From NCBI RefSeq assembly GCF_000010645.1, contig NC_011565.1:510001-574000 (forward strand): a DNA stretch of 64,000 bases, in the 5' to 3' direction. Every line of letters begins with the position of its first letter. The stretch's first letter is position 1. A program made the translations under genes and the position numbers. Of the stretch, positions 18,943 through 28,911 are shown piece by piece. The DNA is from Candidatus Azobacteroides pseudotrichonymphae genomovar. CFP2. GTDB taxonomy: Bacteria; Bacteroidota; Bacteroidia; Bacteroidales; Azobacteroidaceae. The notes under the pieces are model-generated. The model saw only the letters and a list, made by a program, of their open reading frames with translations, ran no database searches and had not been told where the DNA came from.

Positions 18943-21714
18943 ATGACATTGGAATCCAATATTGTCATTAAAGGAGCAAGAGTCAATAATCTTAAAAATA
19001 TCGATGTAGAAATCCCCCTTAATAAGTTTACTGTAATTACAGGACTATCCGGATCAGGAAAATCATCTTTAGCTTTCGATACTTTGTATGCAGAAGGACG
19101 AAGACGTTATGTAGAGAGTCTTTCTACTTATGCTCGTCAATTTTTTGGTAAAATAAGCAAACCTGAAGTAGACTTTATTAAAGGACTACCTCCAGCTATT
19201 GCTATTGGGCAAAAAGTAAATACTCATAATTCGCGCAGTACTGTAGGTACTTCTACTGAAATCTACAATTATTTGTGTATGCTGTTTGCTCGCATTGGTA
19301 AAACTATTTCGCCAATTACTGGAAAAATAGTATACAAACATCAAACAAGCGATGTAATAGATGAAATGTCCCATTATCCAAATGGGACACGCATTGTTTT
19401 ACTCACTCAAATAATTCCGACAGCGTCTCATTCCATAGAAAAACAATTGAGTATATTAATTCAAGAGGGATTTTCAAGGATAGAAATTGATGGTGAAATT
19501 TATCATATAGGGGAAATACTCGGAGACAAGATATTATCACGTAATGTTTATTTAGTGATAGATCGATTCATTATTAATAATGACTTGAAGGCTGTTTCCC
19601 GCTTTTCTGATTCGATAGAAACCGCTTTTTTAAAAGGGAATGATAGTTGTGTTCTTCATGTTTATACAAAACAAGGTATTATTTCAAAAGAGTTTTCACG
19701 AAGATTTGAAGATAATGGAATTGAATTTGAGGAACCTTCAGATAGAATGTTTAATTATAATAGTCCAATAGGTGCTTGTCCGACATGCGAAGGATTGGGA
19801 ATAATTTTAGGAATATCAGAAAAATCAGTCATTCCGGACACCTCTTTATCTATATATGATGATGCTATAGTTTGCTGGAAAGGAGATAAAATGAGTGAAT
19901 GGAAACAGGGGTTTATTAAAAAATCTTCTTATTACAAATTTCCTATTTATCGCCCTTACAAAGAATTGACACAAGAAGAAAAGGACTTGTTGTGGCATGG
20001 GAATGGATCGTTACATGGAATTAACGATTTCTTCAAATATGTAGAAGAAAACTTGTATAAAATCCAATATAGAGTCATGTACGCTCGTTATAGAGGCAAA
20101 ACTACATGTCCAGTTTGTAAAGGGAAACGATTAAAGCATCAAGCCCTATATGTAAAAATTGGAGAGAAAAACATTACTGATTTAATGACTATGTCTGTCA
20201 ATAAAGTTAAATTCTTTTTTGAAAATCTTCAATTAACCAAATATGATGCTCAAATTGCCAAGCGACTTCTGATTGAAATTGATTCTCGATTACAATTTTT
20301 AAACGATGTAGGATTGGGATATTTGACATTGGATAGATTGTCATCAACATTATCTGGAGGTGAAAGTCAGCGCATTAACTTAATAACAGCACTAGGGAAT
20401 AACCTGGTAGGTTCTCTATATATTTTAGACGAACCGAGCATTGGTTTGCACTCAAAAGATACAACTTTGTTAATTAGAGCTCTGCGGAAGTTACAAGCAT
20501 TAGGGAATACAGTAATAGTGGTGGAGCATGACGAGAGAATCATTTGTTCGGCAGACTATATTATAGATATGGGTCCTAAAGCAGGCAGGAATGGAGGAGA
20601 AATAATTTATAGAGGAAAAATTGATGAATTGGATATAGCTTCTGAAAGCCATACAGTTCGTTTTCTTACTGGAAAAGAAATAATTGAAGTGCCTGTACAG
20701 CGCAGAAAATGGAATAATTTTATTGAAATAAAGAATGCTCGGAAAAACAATTTAAAGGGATTTGATGTACGATTCCCATTGAATGTTATGACAGTAGTTA
20801 CTGGGGTAAGTGGTTCAGGCAAATCCTCTTTGGTATGTGATGTGTTTTATCAAGAATTAAAACAATTTTATGAAAGTAACAGGGAGACAAAAAGTGTTTT
20901 CGGGGATTTATGTCTTATAGAATGTATAGAATTTATAGACCAAAGTTCTATTGGACGTTCTACACGTTCCAATCCTGTAACCTATATTAAAGCTTACGAT
21001 GAAATACGCAAACTTTTTGCTGGACAGCCTTTAGCAAAACAATTAAACTTTACTTCATCTTATTTTTCATTTAACATAAAAGGTGGTAGGTGTGAAGAAT
21101 GTAAAGGTGAAGGCACGATCACAGTTGAGATGCAATTCATGGCTGATGTAATTTTGAAATGTGAAACATGTCAAGGTAAACGATTTAAACAAGATATCTT
21201 AGATATAGAATATCATAATAAAAATATTTATGACGTTCTTAATATGACTATTGATGAAGCAATTGATTTTTTTAAGGAAAGAGAAGACAACACGACGAAA
21301 AAGATTATTCATAGAATGCAGATTTTACATGAAGTAGGATTAGGCTACGTTAAGCTTGGACAAAGTTCTGCTACCCTTTCGGGTGGAGAAAATCAACGGC
21401 TGAAACTAGCTTATCATCTTGTCGAAGATAAAAAACACCCAACTTTATTTATTTTCGATGAACCAACTACTGGACTTCATTTTTTTGATATCAAGACACT
21501 AATACATGCTTTCAATGAGTTGATTACTTATGGACATACGATTGTGATCATAGAACATAATATGGATATTATCAAAACTGCTGACTATATCATTGATTTA
21601 GGACCAGAGGGAGGAGAAAACGGTGGCTATTTAATTGGTACGGGGACTCCTGAGGAAATTACTAAAAATAGAGAATCTGTTACAGGGAAATTTTTGAAAG
21701 CAAAATTATATTAG
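18943..21714 (+). CDS. uvrA: Excinuclease ABC subunit A
   Basis: The damage-recognition ATPase of nucleotide excision repair, 923 residues from the preferred ATG at 18943. Two ABC modules are visible: Walker [14 protein letters not shown] and [13 protein letters not shown], signature TLSGGESQR and TLSGGENQR, Walker [13 protein letters not shown] and [12 protein letters not shown]. The zinc motif CEECKGEGT...CETCQGKRF is intact. In the first zinc-finger position the leading Cys pair is replaced ([10 protein letters not shown]), leaving only GACPTCEG. The TTG at 18880 would add 21 residues with no family support. A carbonic-anhydrase-like gene follows after 19 bp. Confidence 0.96.
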   Translation: MTLESNIVIKGARVNNLKNIDVEIPLNKFTVITGLSGSGKSSLAFDTLYAEGRRRYVESLSTYARQFFGKISKPEVDFIKGLPPAIAIGQKVNTHNSRSTVGTSTEIYNYLCMLFARIGKTISPITGKIVYKHQTSDVIDEMSHYPNGTRIVLLTQIIPTASHSIEKQLSILIQEGFSRIEIDGEIYHIGEILGDKILSRNVYLVIDRFIINNDLKAVSRFSDSIETAFLKGNDSCVLHVYTKQGIISKEFSRRFEDNGIEFEEPSDRMFNYNSPIGACPTCEGLGIILGISEKSVIPDTSLSIYDDAIVCWKGDKMSEWKQGFIKKSSYYKFPIYRPYKELTQEEKDLLWHGNGSLHGINDFFKYVEENLYKIQYRVMYARYRGKTTCPVCKGKRLKHQALYVKIGEKNITDLMTMSVNKVKFFFENLQLTKYDAQIAKRLLIEIDSRLQFLNDVGLGYLTLDRLSSTLSGGESQRINLITALGNNLVGSLYILDEPSIGLHSKDTTLLIRALRKLQALGNTVIVVEHDERIICSADYIIDMGPKAGRNGGEIIYRGKIDELDIASESHTVRFLTGKEIIEVPVQRRKWNNFIEIKNARKNNLKGFDVRFPLNVMTVVTGVSGSGKSSLVCDVFYQELKQFYESNRETKSVFGDLCLIECIEFIDQSSIGRSTRSNPVTYIKAYDEIRKLFAGQPLAKQLNFTSSYFSFNIKGGRCEECKGEGTITVEMQFMADVILKCETCQGKRFKQDILDIEYHNKNIYDVLNMTIDEAIDFFKEREDNTTKKIIHRMQILHEVGLGYVKLGQSSATLSGGENQRLKLAYHLVEDKKHPTLFIFDEPTTGLHFFDIKTLIHAFNELITYGHTIVIIEHNMDIIKTADYIIDLGPEGGENGGYLIGTGTPEEITKNRESVTGKFLKAKLY

Positions 21715-21733
21715 GTATTTGAATTAAAAAACA

Positions 21734-22252
21734 ATGGCTTTGATTAAATCGGTAAGAGGTTTTACTCCTCGATTTGGAGGGAATTTATTTTTGGCAGATA
21801 ATGCTGTAATTATTGGAGATGTTGTTGTCGGAAATGACTGTAGTATTTGGTTTAACACTGTGTTGAGGGGAGATGTGAATACTATCCGTATAGGAAATAG
21901 GGTAAATATTCAAGATGGTTCGATAATTCATACACTTTATGAAAAATCTACAGTTGAAATAGGTGATGATGTAAGTATTAGTCATAATGTAGTTATTCAC
22001 GGAGCCAAAATTGAAAATGGGGTATTGATTGGAATAAATGCAGTGATTTTAGATCATGTTGTAGTTGGTAAAGGCGCGTTAATCGCCGCTGGATCGGTTG
22101 TTTTAAGTGGTACGAAAGTAGAAGCAGGTACTGTTTATGGGGGAATACCTGCTAAGTTTATTAAAAAAATTACTCCTGAGCAAGCAGAGGGAATCAATCG
22201 GAAAATTGCTAAAAACTATCTGATGTATGCAGAATGGTATAAATCTCACTGA
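21734..22252 (+). CDS. Gamma-carbonic-anhydrase-like hexapeptide protein
   Basis: A 172-residue left-handed beta-helix protein of the YrdA/CaiE/gamma-carbonic anhydrase family. Repeated hexapeptides run through residues 15-135, and the metal-binding His positions are seen in DGSIIHT, SISHNVVIHGAKI and surrounding turns. Members form trimers with a metal site; many have weak or unknown activity, so hydration of CO2 is only possible. It follows uvrA by 19 bp and probably shares its transcript. Confidence 0.88.
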   Translation: MALIKSVRGFTPRFGGNLFLADNAVIIGDVVVGNDCSIWFNTVLRGDVNTIRIGNRVNIQDGSIIHTLYEKSTVEIGDDVSISHNVVIHGAKIENGVLIGINAVILDHVVVGKGALIAAGSVVLSGTKVEAGTVYGGIPAKFIKKITPEQAEGINRKIAKNYLMYAEWYKSH

Positions 22253-22804
22253 AAGAATATTTAAATAATGTTTTGATAGTTAGTTTATTTCAACTATTAC
22301 CTTTCTGTTCATACCATTTTAGTAAACTGATCCACAAAAATAGCTTCTTCACATATGATCACATCCACTTTATTACAAAAAATGGAAATATTTATAATAA
22401 ACATCACAGTTTTGCTTCAAATATTTTCGCAATACCACGTATTTGGATACAGTACTGACAATTAAAATTTGGGAAAGGGTAACTTTGTATATGAACGTCC
22501 TTCCAGATCTTTCTAATGCAAAAAGAAGATGGAATAATATAAAATAGTAGTTTTTCACACATATTAGGAAGGTCAGGAGGGATTTTTAAGATCATGCTTA
22601 TCAATATTGGTCCCTGTGGTATATAAAAACTTCCTATTATTTACATACCTTTTATTACGTTTCCCATGTATTATTTAATTTTATTTGTATCATTATTATA
22701 ATAGTTATGTCCCTTTTTCATTAAAGAAGTAAGCTAAAATAGACATAGGAGAGTCGTAAACTTAAAAATTCAGTAGAATGGGGAATGACTAATAAAATAT
22801 TATT
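22253..22804. other. Spacer, possibly holding an unrecognised decayed gene
   Basis: This 552-bp stretch before ung has several short open frames on both strands (for example 22404-22604 on the minus strand), none with motifs I can place. They could be remnants or chance. Confidence 0.4.
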
Positions 22805-23467
22805 ATGAACGTAAAAATTGAACAATCTTGGAGAAAGTATTTGGTTCCCGAATTTGAGAAACCCTATTTTAAACAATTAGTTGAGTTTATCAAAAATGAA
22901 TATGCTTCAAAGATAATTTATCCCAAAGGGAATAAAATCTTTAGTGCCTTTGATAAAACACCTCTTGACAGAGTAAAAGTAGTTATCTTAGGACAAGATC
23001 CTTATCACGAGCCCGGCCAGGCCAATGGTTTATGTTTTTCAGTTAATGAAGGGATCCCATTGCCTCCATCTTTACAAAACATCTACAAAGAAGTTAAAGA
23101 TGATATAGGCATTGTATCATCTACCTCAGGAAATTTAGAACGGTGGTCTGAACAAGGAGTATTACTACTCAATGCTACACTAACTGTTCAAGCACATAAA
23201 GCGGGTTCACATCAAAAAAAAGGTTGGGAAAAATTTACTGATGCAATTATCCATATAATATTGAAGGAAAAACAACATATTGTATTTATTTTATGGGGTA
23301 CTTATGCACAAAAAAAGGGAGCTTTTATTCCTTCTGACAAGCATTTGATATTAAAATCAGCTCATCCCTCACCTTTTTCTGCTAATAAAGGATTTTTTGG
23401 AAGCAAACCTTTTAGTAAAACCAACGATTATCTAAAAAAAACAGGGCAAACCGTTATTACTTGGTAG
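22805..23467 (+). CDS. ung: Uracil-DNA glycosylase, family 1
   Basis: Removes uracil from DNA to start base-excision repair. The 220-residue protein has the water-activating loop GQDPYHEPGQANGLCFSV (about 60-77), the LLLNATLTV segment (about 118), and the DNA-intercalation loop SAHPSPFSANKGFFGSKPFS (about 185-204) with the catalytic His. Length is normal. It stands alone ahead of tRNA-Arg. Keeping ung, mutS and uvrA together implies a fairly full repair set for a small genome. Confidence 0.97.
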   Translation: MNVKIEQSWRKYLVPEFEKPYFKQLVEFIKNEYASKIIYPKGNKIFSAFDKTPLDRVKVVILGQDPYHEPGQANGLCFSVNEGIPLPPSLQNIYKEVKDDIGIVSSTSGNLERWSEQGVLLLNATLTVQAHKAGSHQKKGWEKFTDAIIHIILKEKQHIVFILWGTYAQKKGAFIPSDKHLILKSAHPSPFSANKGFFGSKPFSKTNDYLKKTGQTVITW

Positions 23468-23543
23468 CCAAATGATTGTAGATTTGTCAGTTTTACATAT
23501 TTTTACTCTAATAATCAGTAATTAGTATAAATTATTAAATAGA

Positions 23544-23616
23544 GGCTCCGTAGTTCAGTGAATAGAACGTCAGATTCCGATTCTGGAAGTCGCAGGTCTG
23601 AATCCTGCCGGAGTCA
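23544..23616 (+). tRNA. tRNA-Arg (anticodon CCG)
   Basis: A 73-nt cloverleaf with all stems closed: acceptor GGCTCCG/CGGAGTC (one G-U), D-stem GTTC/GAAC, anticodon stem TCAGA/TCTGG around TTCCGAT (anticodon CCG), T-stem GCAGG/CCTGC, discriminator A. The T-loop is TCTGAAT instead of TTCRAAT, and the D-loop AGTGAATA has G-A where G18-G19 is normal, so bases 55, 56 and 19 all differ from consensus. Confidence 0.94.
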
Positions 23617-23634
23617 CAAGGAAAAACAAAATTT

Positions 23635-26145
23635 CTACTTTTTTATCATTGCAAATCGAAAACTTTTTCCTAATTGGAAAATCAATATTCCTACAAATCC
23701 TAATAAGATTATCAAAGAGGCAATCGAACTTATTTGGGCAAATAAATTATACTTATCAGGTTCGAAACGAAACTCAACTATGTGTCTTCCTGCTGGAAGA
23801 CACATAGCCCGCAATGTCCAATCTGCACGAAAATGTTCAACAGGTTTTTGGTCTATAAACGATTTCCAACCATTTTTATAATAAATTTCAGAAAATATAG
23901 CCAATTGATCGAAAGTTGTCGATGAAATATATTTTAAATAATTAGGCTTATATTCTACCAATTGAATGAAAGACGTAGAATCAGGGACAATATTTTTAAT
24001 CTTTATTGATTTGGTAAAATCTTTGTTGATAATTGCCGTTTGCTGCGGATTTATATTATTTAATGCTTTCATTTCTTGATTAGCATTATCAACAAAAACA
24101 AATTTACTTACAAACCATGCATTTCCATTAGCTTGTAGATTAATAAGAGGCTCTTTATCAGGATGATAAATAATATATTTGGCATTCAGCATATTTAATG
24201 TAGGAGTATTCTTGAATACATTTTGTAGCTCGTCAAAAGAAGTAGCTGTCTGAAATACTGAATATATAGTGTTTATTTCGTTTATAATACGATGATCTAT
24301 CAATTCTTGATATCTCTTTAATTTTGCAGCATGGTATCCTCCAATAGATTTGTGAAAAAAAGATGTATTCGTTTCATTAAAAGTATCCCTACTAATATTT
24401 AACACACGATAAGATAATGAGGTGTCTCGCAATATAAATTCATCGGATGCTGTTTTTTTATATGACTCGGCAAGCTTCTGACTAGCAAAAGATTTATAAT
24501 TGAGATAGTGTCTGTCTATTCCCCACATATCAATAGTAATCAAAACAAGTATCCCGATACTAACAATAGCCAATCCTGCTTTTTTATTTTTGGACTGAAG
24601 AAAAAAGAATATTAGGATACTTGTTAATAATATGAAAACAAAAGAACGTAAAGCATCATTCGATGCTAGTGAGCATCTATCAGCAATTAAAGCATCTATT
24701 AGTTGAGGATATTTAGATAAAAATTGTTCGTCTGTTGGAGAATTAAATCCCAAAAATACGGTAGGCATTATCCAGATTAATAAGCAAATGCCCCCTATAA
24801 CAGAAAAAGATTTAATCAATGATTTTTTTATTTGCTTGGAATCTGCTTTTTCATTTAATATTTGTGACAATCCCCAAAAACCAATGAGAGGGAAAGTCAT
24901 ACCAGGAATAACCAATGCCATTGCAGGTGTACGAAATTTGCTATACATTGGCAAATGATAAAATAAAAATTCGTTCAGTAACATAAAATTTTTTCCCAAA
25001 GACAAAAAAATAAAAAACAAACTAGCAGATGCTATCCACCATTTAATAGGATTTTCAATTACACACATTCCCAAAACAAAAAGGAAACAAACGATTGCGC
25101 CAAAATATACGGGTCCTGCTGTAAAAGGTTGATTCCCCCAATAGGTTGGGGCTTTAACAGTTGTTCCTAATTTGCCTCCTAAGGCTTTATAAGTTTTATA
25201 AAACTGAGAATTTTTATCTAAGGTTTCAATCGAAGATCCACCGTAAGCCCTAGGAATTAGTAGAGTTAATAACTCACTTCTTCCATAACTCCATGAAAAT
25301 GCATAATCTATATCCAAACCAGGAGATTGTCTTCTATTTTCTTCTTTATCTTTAACAGTAATCAAATTGGATTGACCACGTGTACTTTCTTGAGATGCTT
25401 CATAATTGATATATAAACTTCCCATGGAAGGAAGAATAGCGAAAACAATAGCAAGAACTATCATGCCGCTTGCTTTAACAGAAAACAAATATTCTTTTTT
25501 TCGGAATTTGTCAACTACCAATCCAACAAAAAGAAAAATACAAAAAAGAAACAGATAATAAGTAATCTGTATATGGCCATTTACAACAGAAAGACAAATT
25601 CCTAATGTAAAAACAACTATTCCCCAAAGCCAATTTTTCCTAAATAGCAATTTTATCCCACCTATTGTAAGAGGCATAAAAGCAATAACATACATTTTTG
25701 TAATATGTCCTACAGCTATAATAATAAAATTGTAAGAAGCAAAGGAGAAAGCTATTGCACCTGCAATAGCTAACCAGTGTTTTATATCCATAATACACAT
25801 TAGGATATAAAAACAGATAAGAGCTGTAAGTATCATACTTGCTCCAGTATAATCAATGGCTTTGATCGGTTTTTCCAAATAGTTTAAATAATTGGGGAAA
25901 TTGTTATAAAAACGGGTTTGATAGGAGGGCATTCCAGAAAACATCATACCAGACCATGCCGATATACCACCTTCTTTTTTATAATATTCCTCTACATCAG
26001 TAGCCATTCCCGCTGCTTTTTGCATGTCCGCCTGTTGTATGGTTTTTTTTTGAAAAATACTTGGAGCGAAGTAAACAGATATTAATATTAAAAAGACACT
26101 CGTAGCAACAATGTGGGACAAAGATTTTTTTATAACAGAATACAT
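23635..26145 (-). CDS. YfhO-family membrane protein
   Basis: A large multi-spanning membrane protein, 836 residues from the preferred start, with about a dozen hydrophobic segments in the first 560 residues and a soluble, periplasm-type C-terminal half that ends in another membrane helix. YfhO proteins have a GT-C-like layout and are linked to sugar modification of envelope polymers in Firmicutes; the function in Bacteroidetes is not settled. The start MYSVIKKSLSH at 26145 puts the first membrane helix at the N-terminus; the ATG at 26214 would add 23 residues. Its upstream neighbour on the same strand is a decayed glycosyltransferase. Confidence 0.82.
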   Translation of the reverse strand: MYSVIKKSLSHIVATSVFLILISVYFAPSIFQKKTIQQADMQKAAGMATDVEEYYKKEGGISAWSGMMFSGMPSYQTRFYNNFPNYLNYLEKPIKAIDYTGASMILTALICFYILMCIMDIKHWLAIAGAIAFSFASYNFIIIAVGHITKMYVIAFMPLTIGGIKLLFRKNWLWGIVVFTLGICLSVVNGHIQITYYLFLFCIFLFVGLVVDKFRKKEYLFSVKASGMIVLAIVFAILPSMGSLYINYEASQESTRGQSNLITVKDKEENRRQSPGLDIDYAFSWSYGRSELLTLLIPRAYGGSSIETLDKNSQFYKTYKALGGKLGTTVKAPTYWGNQPFTAGPVYFGAIVCFLFVLGMCVIENPIKWWIASASLFFIFLSLGKNFMLLNEFLFYHLPMYSKFRTPAMALVIPGMTFPLIGFWGLSQILNEKADSKQIKKSLIKSFSVIGGICLLIWIMPTVFLGFNSPTDEQFLSKYPQLIDALIADRCSLASNDALRSFVFILLTSILIFFFLQSKNKKAGLAIVSIGILVLITIDMWGIDRHYLNYKSFASQKLAESYKKTASDEFILRDTSLSYRVLNISRDTFNETNTSFFHKSIGGYHAAKLKRYQELIDHRIINEINTIYSVFQTATSFDELQNVFKNTPTLNMLNAKYIIYHPDKEPLINLQANGNAWFVSKFVFVDNANQEMKALNNINPQQTAIINKDFTKSIKIKNIVPDSTSFIQLVEYKPNYLKYISSTTFDQLAIFSEIYYKNGWKSFIDQKPVEHFRADWTLRAMCLPAGRHIVEFRFEPDKYNLFAQISSIASLIILLGFVGILIFQLGKSFRFAMIKK

Positions 26146-26394
26146 GCTTAATACTGAAATTAAACAAAAAGAGAAACATTGTAGTGATTCTATCATTACA
26201 ATATGGTAGTACAAAATTGAATGATAGACTAAAGATTATGAATTAAGGTGGATAGCACCTATAATTTTTTTTTTTTGTAAATGATTTGATGACATTCTTT
26301 TTAAAAATTCTGCCGGTTAGCTGTACTTATTTCATTTCTAAGAAATGAGATAAAATTAAATGTATATCTATAAATAGAATTCACCTTTTTTCAT

Positions 26395-26960
26395 ATATCG
26401 AATATTTCAGTCATAATCAGCTACAAATTTGCATTGTAAATCATAAGATTCTACCATTTCCCGTTTAATTAAAAGACTGATGGTAACCCAAAATACACCT
26501 ACCCATATGGAAATTTTGCTAATTTGATCTTCCAGTTACTTTCAAGTAATTTATATCTAAAGAACTCCCTTCGAAATCTACAATTCTTATTTCTCCAAAA
26601 GTTATATCTGGCAAATAATTCTTATCTAAGTTTATTAACTACCGTTTTTGAACGGTAGTTCTTATGAAGAAATTGAGTCACCAGTATTAATAAACCAAAC
26701 ATAATCGCCGGTAGTTAATTTTAAATCCCTGATTCATTACATTGTAAAGTTCATTGTCCGATTTAATTATCCATTAATTGATTATGTGCTTTACACTTCG
26801 AATTATATTCGAACTACCATCCTCGCTGTGAAATTTTCATCAACAATAATATTTCAATAAAAAAAAGAAAGAAGCAATTTGAGAAATAAACAGTCTGAAT
26901 AGTTTTCCAAATACCTGAGAATCATTATAAATACAACGGTAATAATGGAAAAATGTTGTA
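26395..26960 (-). pseudogene. Decayed family 2 glycosyltransferase (WcaE/WcaA-like)
   Basis: Read from right to left, frames on the minus strand give an ordered series of GT2 pieces: SIITVVF and NDSQVFGK (26929-26949 onward, separated by a frameshift), SEDGSSNIIRSVKHI, DNELYNVMNQG, LTTGDYVWFINTGDSI, LDKNYLPDITFGEIRIVDF, then LLIKREMVESYDLQCKFV and ADYD, where the next Trp codon is a stop. Relatives read SIITVVFND, DGGSTDGS, DxGIYDAMNKG, ATGDYIWFLNSGD and FxADYDW. At least three frameshifts and several stops make it non-functional. The family is clear from motif order; the sugar and polymer are unknown. Confidence 0.8.
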
Positions 26961-26964
26961 ACAT

Positions 26965-26994
26965 TTATTTCTCACTCAATTATTTCTCACTCAA
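26965..26994. repeat. 15-bp tandem duplication
   Basis: TTATTTCTCACTCAA is present twice head to tail with no mismatch, just beyond the N-terminal end of the decayed glycosyltransferase. Confidence 0.9.
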
Positions 26995-27002
26995 TTAACA
27001 GG

Positions 27003-27025
27003 GATTTATGAAATTTTCATAAATC
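27003..27025. terminator. Hairpin after the carbamoyltransferase gene
   Basis: GATTTATGAA and TTCATAAATC form a perfect 10-bp stem with a 3-nt loop, 70 bp beyond the end of the minus-strand argF' gene. No U-run follows, so termination is only a possibility. Confidence 0.35.
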
Positions 27026-27094
27026 TTCTTTCATAAATGAAGTTCGGCGATAATCAAAAGAAATTAATTTTTATTTACAGTTATCTTTGATTTT

Positions 27095-28048
27095 TTATAA
27101 ATTTTCCAACATGCGTTTAAGAACTACTTGACACGATATTTCGCGATTGGAGGCTTCTTGAATTACAATAGATTGTGGACTTTCGATTACTTCGTCAGTA
27201 ACAATCATATTTCTTCGTATGGGCAAACAATGCATAAACTTTGCATGATTCGTCAAATTCATTTTAGCAGTATCTATTGTCCAGTTTCTATCTTTACTTA
27301 GAACCTGTCCATAGCGCGTATCTTCATACACTGCCCAGTTTTTAGCATAAATAAAATCTGCTCCCTCAAATGCTTTTCGCTGATTGTACTCCACCATTGC
27401 TCCTCGGACAAATCGAGGGTCTAATTCGTAGCCTTTCGGATGGGTAATTACCAAATCTACATCCGCTTCATTCATGAAGTCAACAAATGAATTTGGAACA
27501 GCCTGAGGCAGGGCTTTGGGATGAGGAGCCCATGAAAGAACTACTTTAGGATGAGATTTTTTCTTAAATTCTTCAATAGTAATTAAATCAGCAAAGGCTT
27601 GAAGAGGATGGGTAGTAGCTCCTTCCATACTGAAAACAGGTTTGTTAGAATAACGTATGAATTGTTGAAGAATATTTTCGCTATAATCGTCTAATTTACT
27701 TTCAAATTTGGCAAATGAACGAACTCCTATTATGTCACAATAACACCCCATCACTGGTATAGCCTCCAATATGTGTTCAGGTTTATCACCATCCATAATA
27801 ATTCCTCGCTCTGTCTCCAATTTCCATGTCCCATGATTAATATCCAATACGATTGTATTCATCCCCAGATTCATAGATGCCTTTTGTGTACTCAATCGCG
27901 TGCGTAAACTGGAATTGAAAAATACCATCAAAAGAGTTTTATTTTCTCCAAGATGTTTATACATGAAGCGATTTTTCTTTACCTCAAAAGCCTCTTTTAC
28001 AGCAGTGTTTAAATTCCCTAAATCTTTCGCATTTATAAATATTTTCAT
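27095..28048 (-). CDS. argF': N-succinyl-L-ornithine carbamoyltransferase
   Basis: Transfers the carbamoyl group to N2-succinylornithine, the variant step of arginine synthesis found in Bacteroides. The 317-residue protein has the carbamoyl-phosphate site written FFNSSLRTRLSTQKA (about 44-58), the HPLQAFADL segment (about 147) and HCLPIRRNM (about 275). The DGDKPEHILEAIPVMGCYCD region closely resembles the Bacteroides fragilis SOTCase as I remember it, and the usual ornithine-binding SMG loop of ordinary ArgF is not seen. An ArgE-type deacylase that would act next is at 31.5 kb. The choice of succinyl over acetyl substrate is inferred from resemblance. Confidence 0.9.
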   Translation of the reverse strand: MKIFINAKDLGNLNTAVKEAFEVKKNRFMYKHLGENKTLLMVFFNSSLRTRLSTQKASMNLGMNTIVLDINHGTWKLETERGIIMDGDKPEHILEAIPVMGCYCDIIGVRSFAKFESKLDDYSENILQQFIRYSNKPVFSMEGATTHPLQAFADLITIEEFKKKSHPKVVLSWAPHPKALPQAVPNSFVDFMNEADVDLVITHPKGYELDPRFVRGAMVEYNQRKAFEGADFIYAKNWAVYEDTRYGQVLSKDRNWTIDTAKMNLTNHAKFMHCLPIRRNMIVTDEVIESPQSIVIQEASNREISCQVVLKRMLENL

Positions 28049-28410
28049 ACTATAAGTATTATAGACACACGAATATTATAGACAAATTTTTAAAAAATTT
28101 AAATTTAAAGCCACAAATAAAGTATATAAACAGAAAAAGATTTGAATGTTTAAAACCTGCCACTTTGTCCAAAAAAAATACGAATCAAAGGTGGGAAATT
28201 ATCCATTATAAAGCAAGCCTTCTCCCCCTTAGGGAGACATGTTATGCCAAACTATATTCCCCTCCCTTATGGTCTTGTCATCATCCAATCATATCATAAA
28301 ATTTGGCATTTCTATTTCTACCGATTTTGTAAATTAGCTTACAAGAAGTGTTCTTTATTATGAGTTCCATATTTTTGTATTCAATCAACAATTTCATCTT
28401 TGCACTTTAA
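28049..28410. other. Divergent spacer between argF' and recX
   Basis: In 362 bp I see no gene. TTTG (28374-28377) and CATCTTTG (28395-28402) just before recX resemble a promoter, but the spacing of 17 nt is short and the second box is one base off. Confidence 0.45.
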
Positions 28411-28911
28411 ATGGAAAAAATAAATACAGAACAAGCGTTTAAACGATTAGCTAAGTACTGTTGCTATTCAGAACGATGTATTTCTGATCTCTATAGACAA
28501 ATGTCCCGCTGGGCAATTCCCATCAAGGAACAAGAAAAAATCATTCAAAAACTACAAAAAGAAAATTTTTTAAATGAAAAACGCTATTGCCAAGCTTTCA
28601 TAAATAGAAAAACACAGCGTAATAATTTTCAGGGGATTTACAAAATCAGATATGAATTAGAACAAAAAAAAATCCCTCAAGATCTAATTCAACAAGCTGT
28701 TTCTCTAATAAATATTAGAGAAACTCGCAAGCAACTAAAAAAACTATTGGAGAACAAACGAAAAACAATAAAAGGCAACACTAACTATGAAGTAAATCAA
28801 AAACTTATACGCTTTGCCTCTCAAAGAGGTTTTTCTATAGAAGATATTGAACTTACACTCAAAAATTCTTCTTCATTACTAGAGGATAATACGGAATTAA
28901 TTAATTTATAA
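28411..28911 (+). CDS. recX: Regulatory protein RecX
   Basis: A 166-residue, all-helical, basic protein of the RecX family, which binds RecA filaments and damps recombination. Three three-helix repeats can be followed: residues 5-50 (YCCYSERCISDLYRQMSRW), 50-100 (ENFLNEKRYCQAFINRK then GIYKIRYELEQKKIP), and the C-terminal repeat ending FASQRGFSIEDIELTL. The FxxxF/Y pattern of the second repeat is typical. Length is normal. recA is not in the window. Its last 11 bases overlap the convergent gene downstream. Confidence 0.88.
   Translation: MEKINTEQAFKRLAKYCCYSERCISDLYRQMSRWAIPIKEQEKIIQKLQKENFLNEKRYCQAFINRKTQRNNFQGIYKIRYELEQKKIPQDLIQQAVSLINIRETRKQLKKLLENKRKTIKGNTNYEVNQKLIRFASQRGFSIEDIELTLKNSSSLLEDNTELINL

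Noticed and set aside
26637..26660. A perfect 10-bp hairpin (AACTACCGTT/AACGGTAGTT), at first taken for a terminator.
   Set aside because: It falls inside the decayed glycosyltransferase, in frame between TGDSI and LDKNYLPD pieces, and has no U-run; it looks like a chance fold in old coding sequence.
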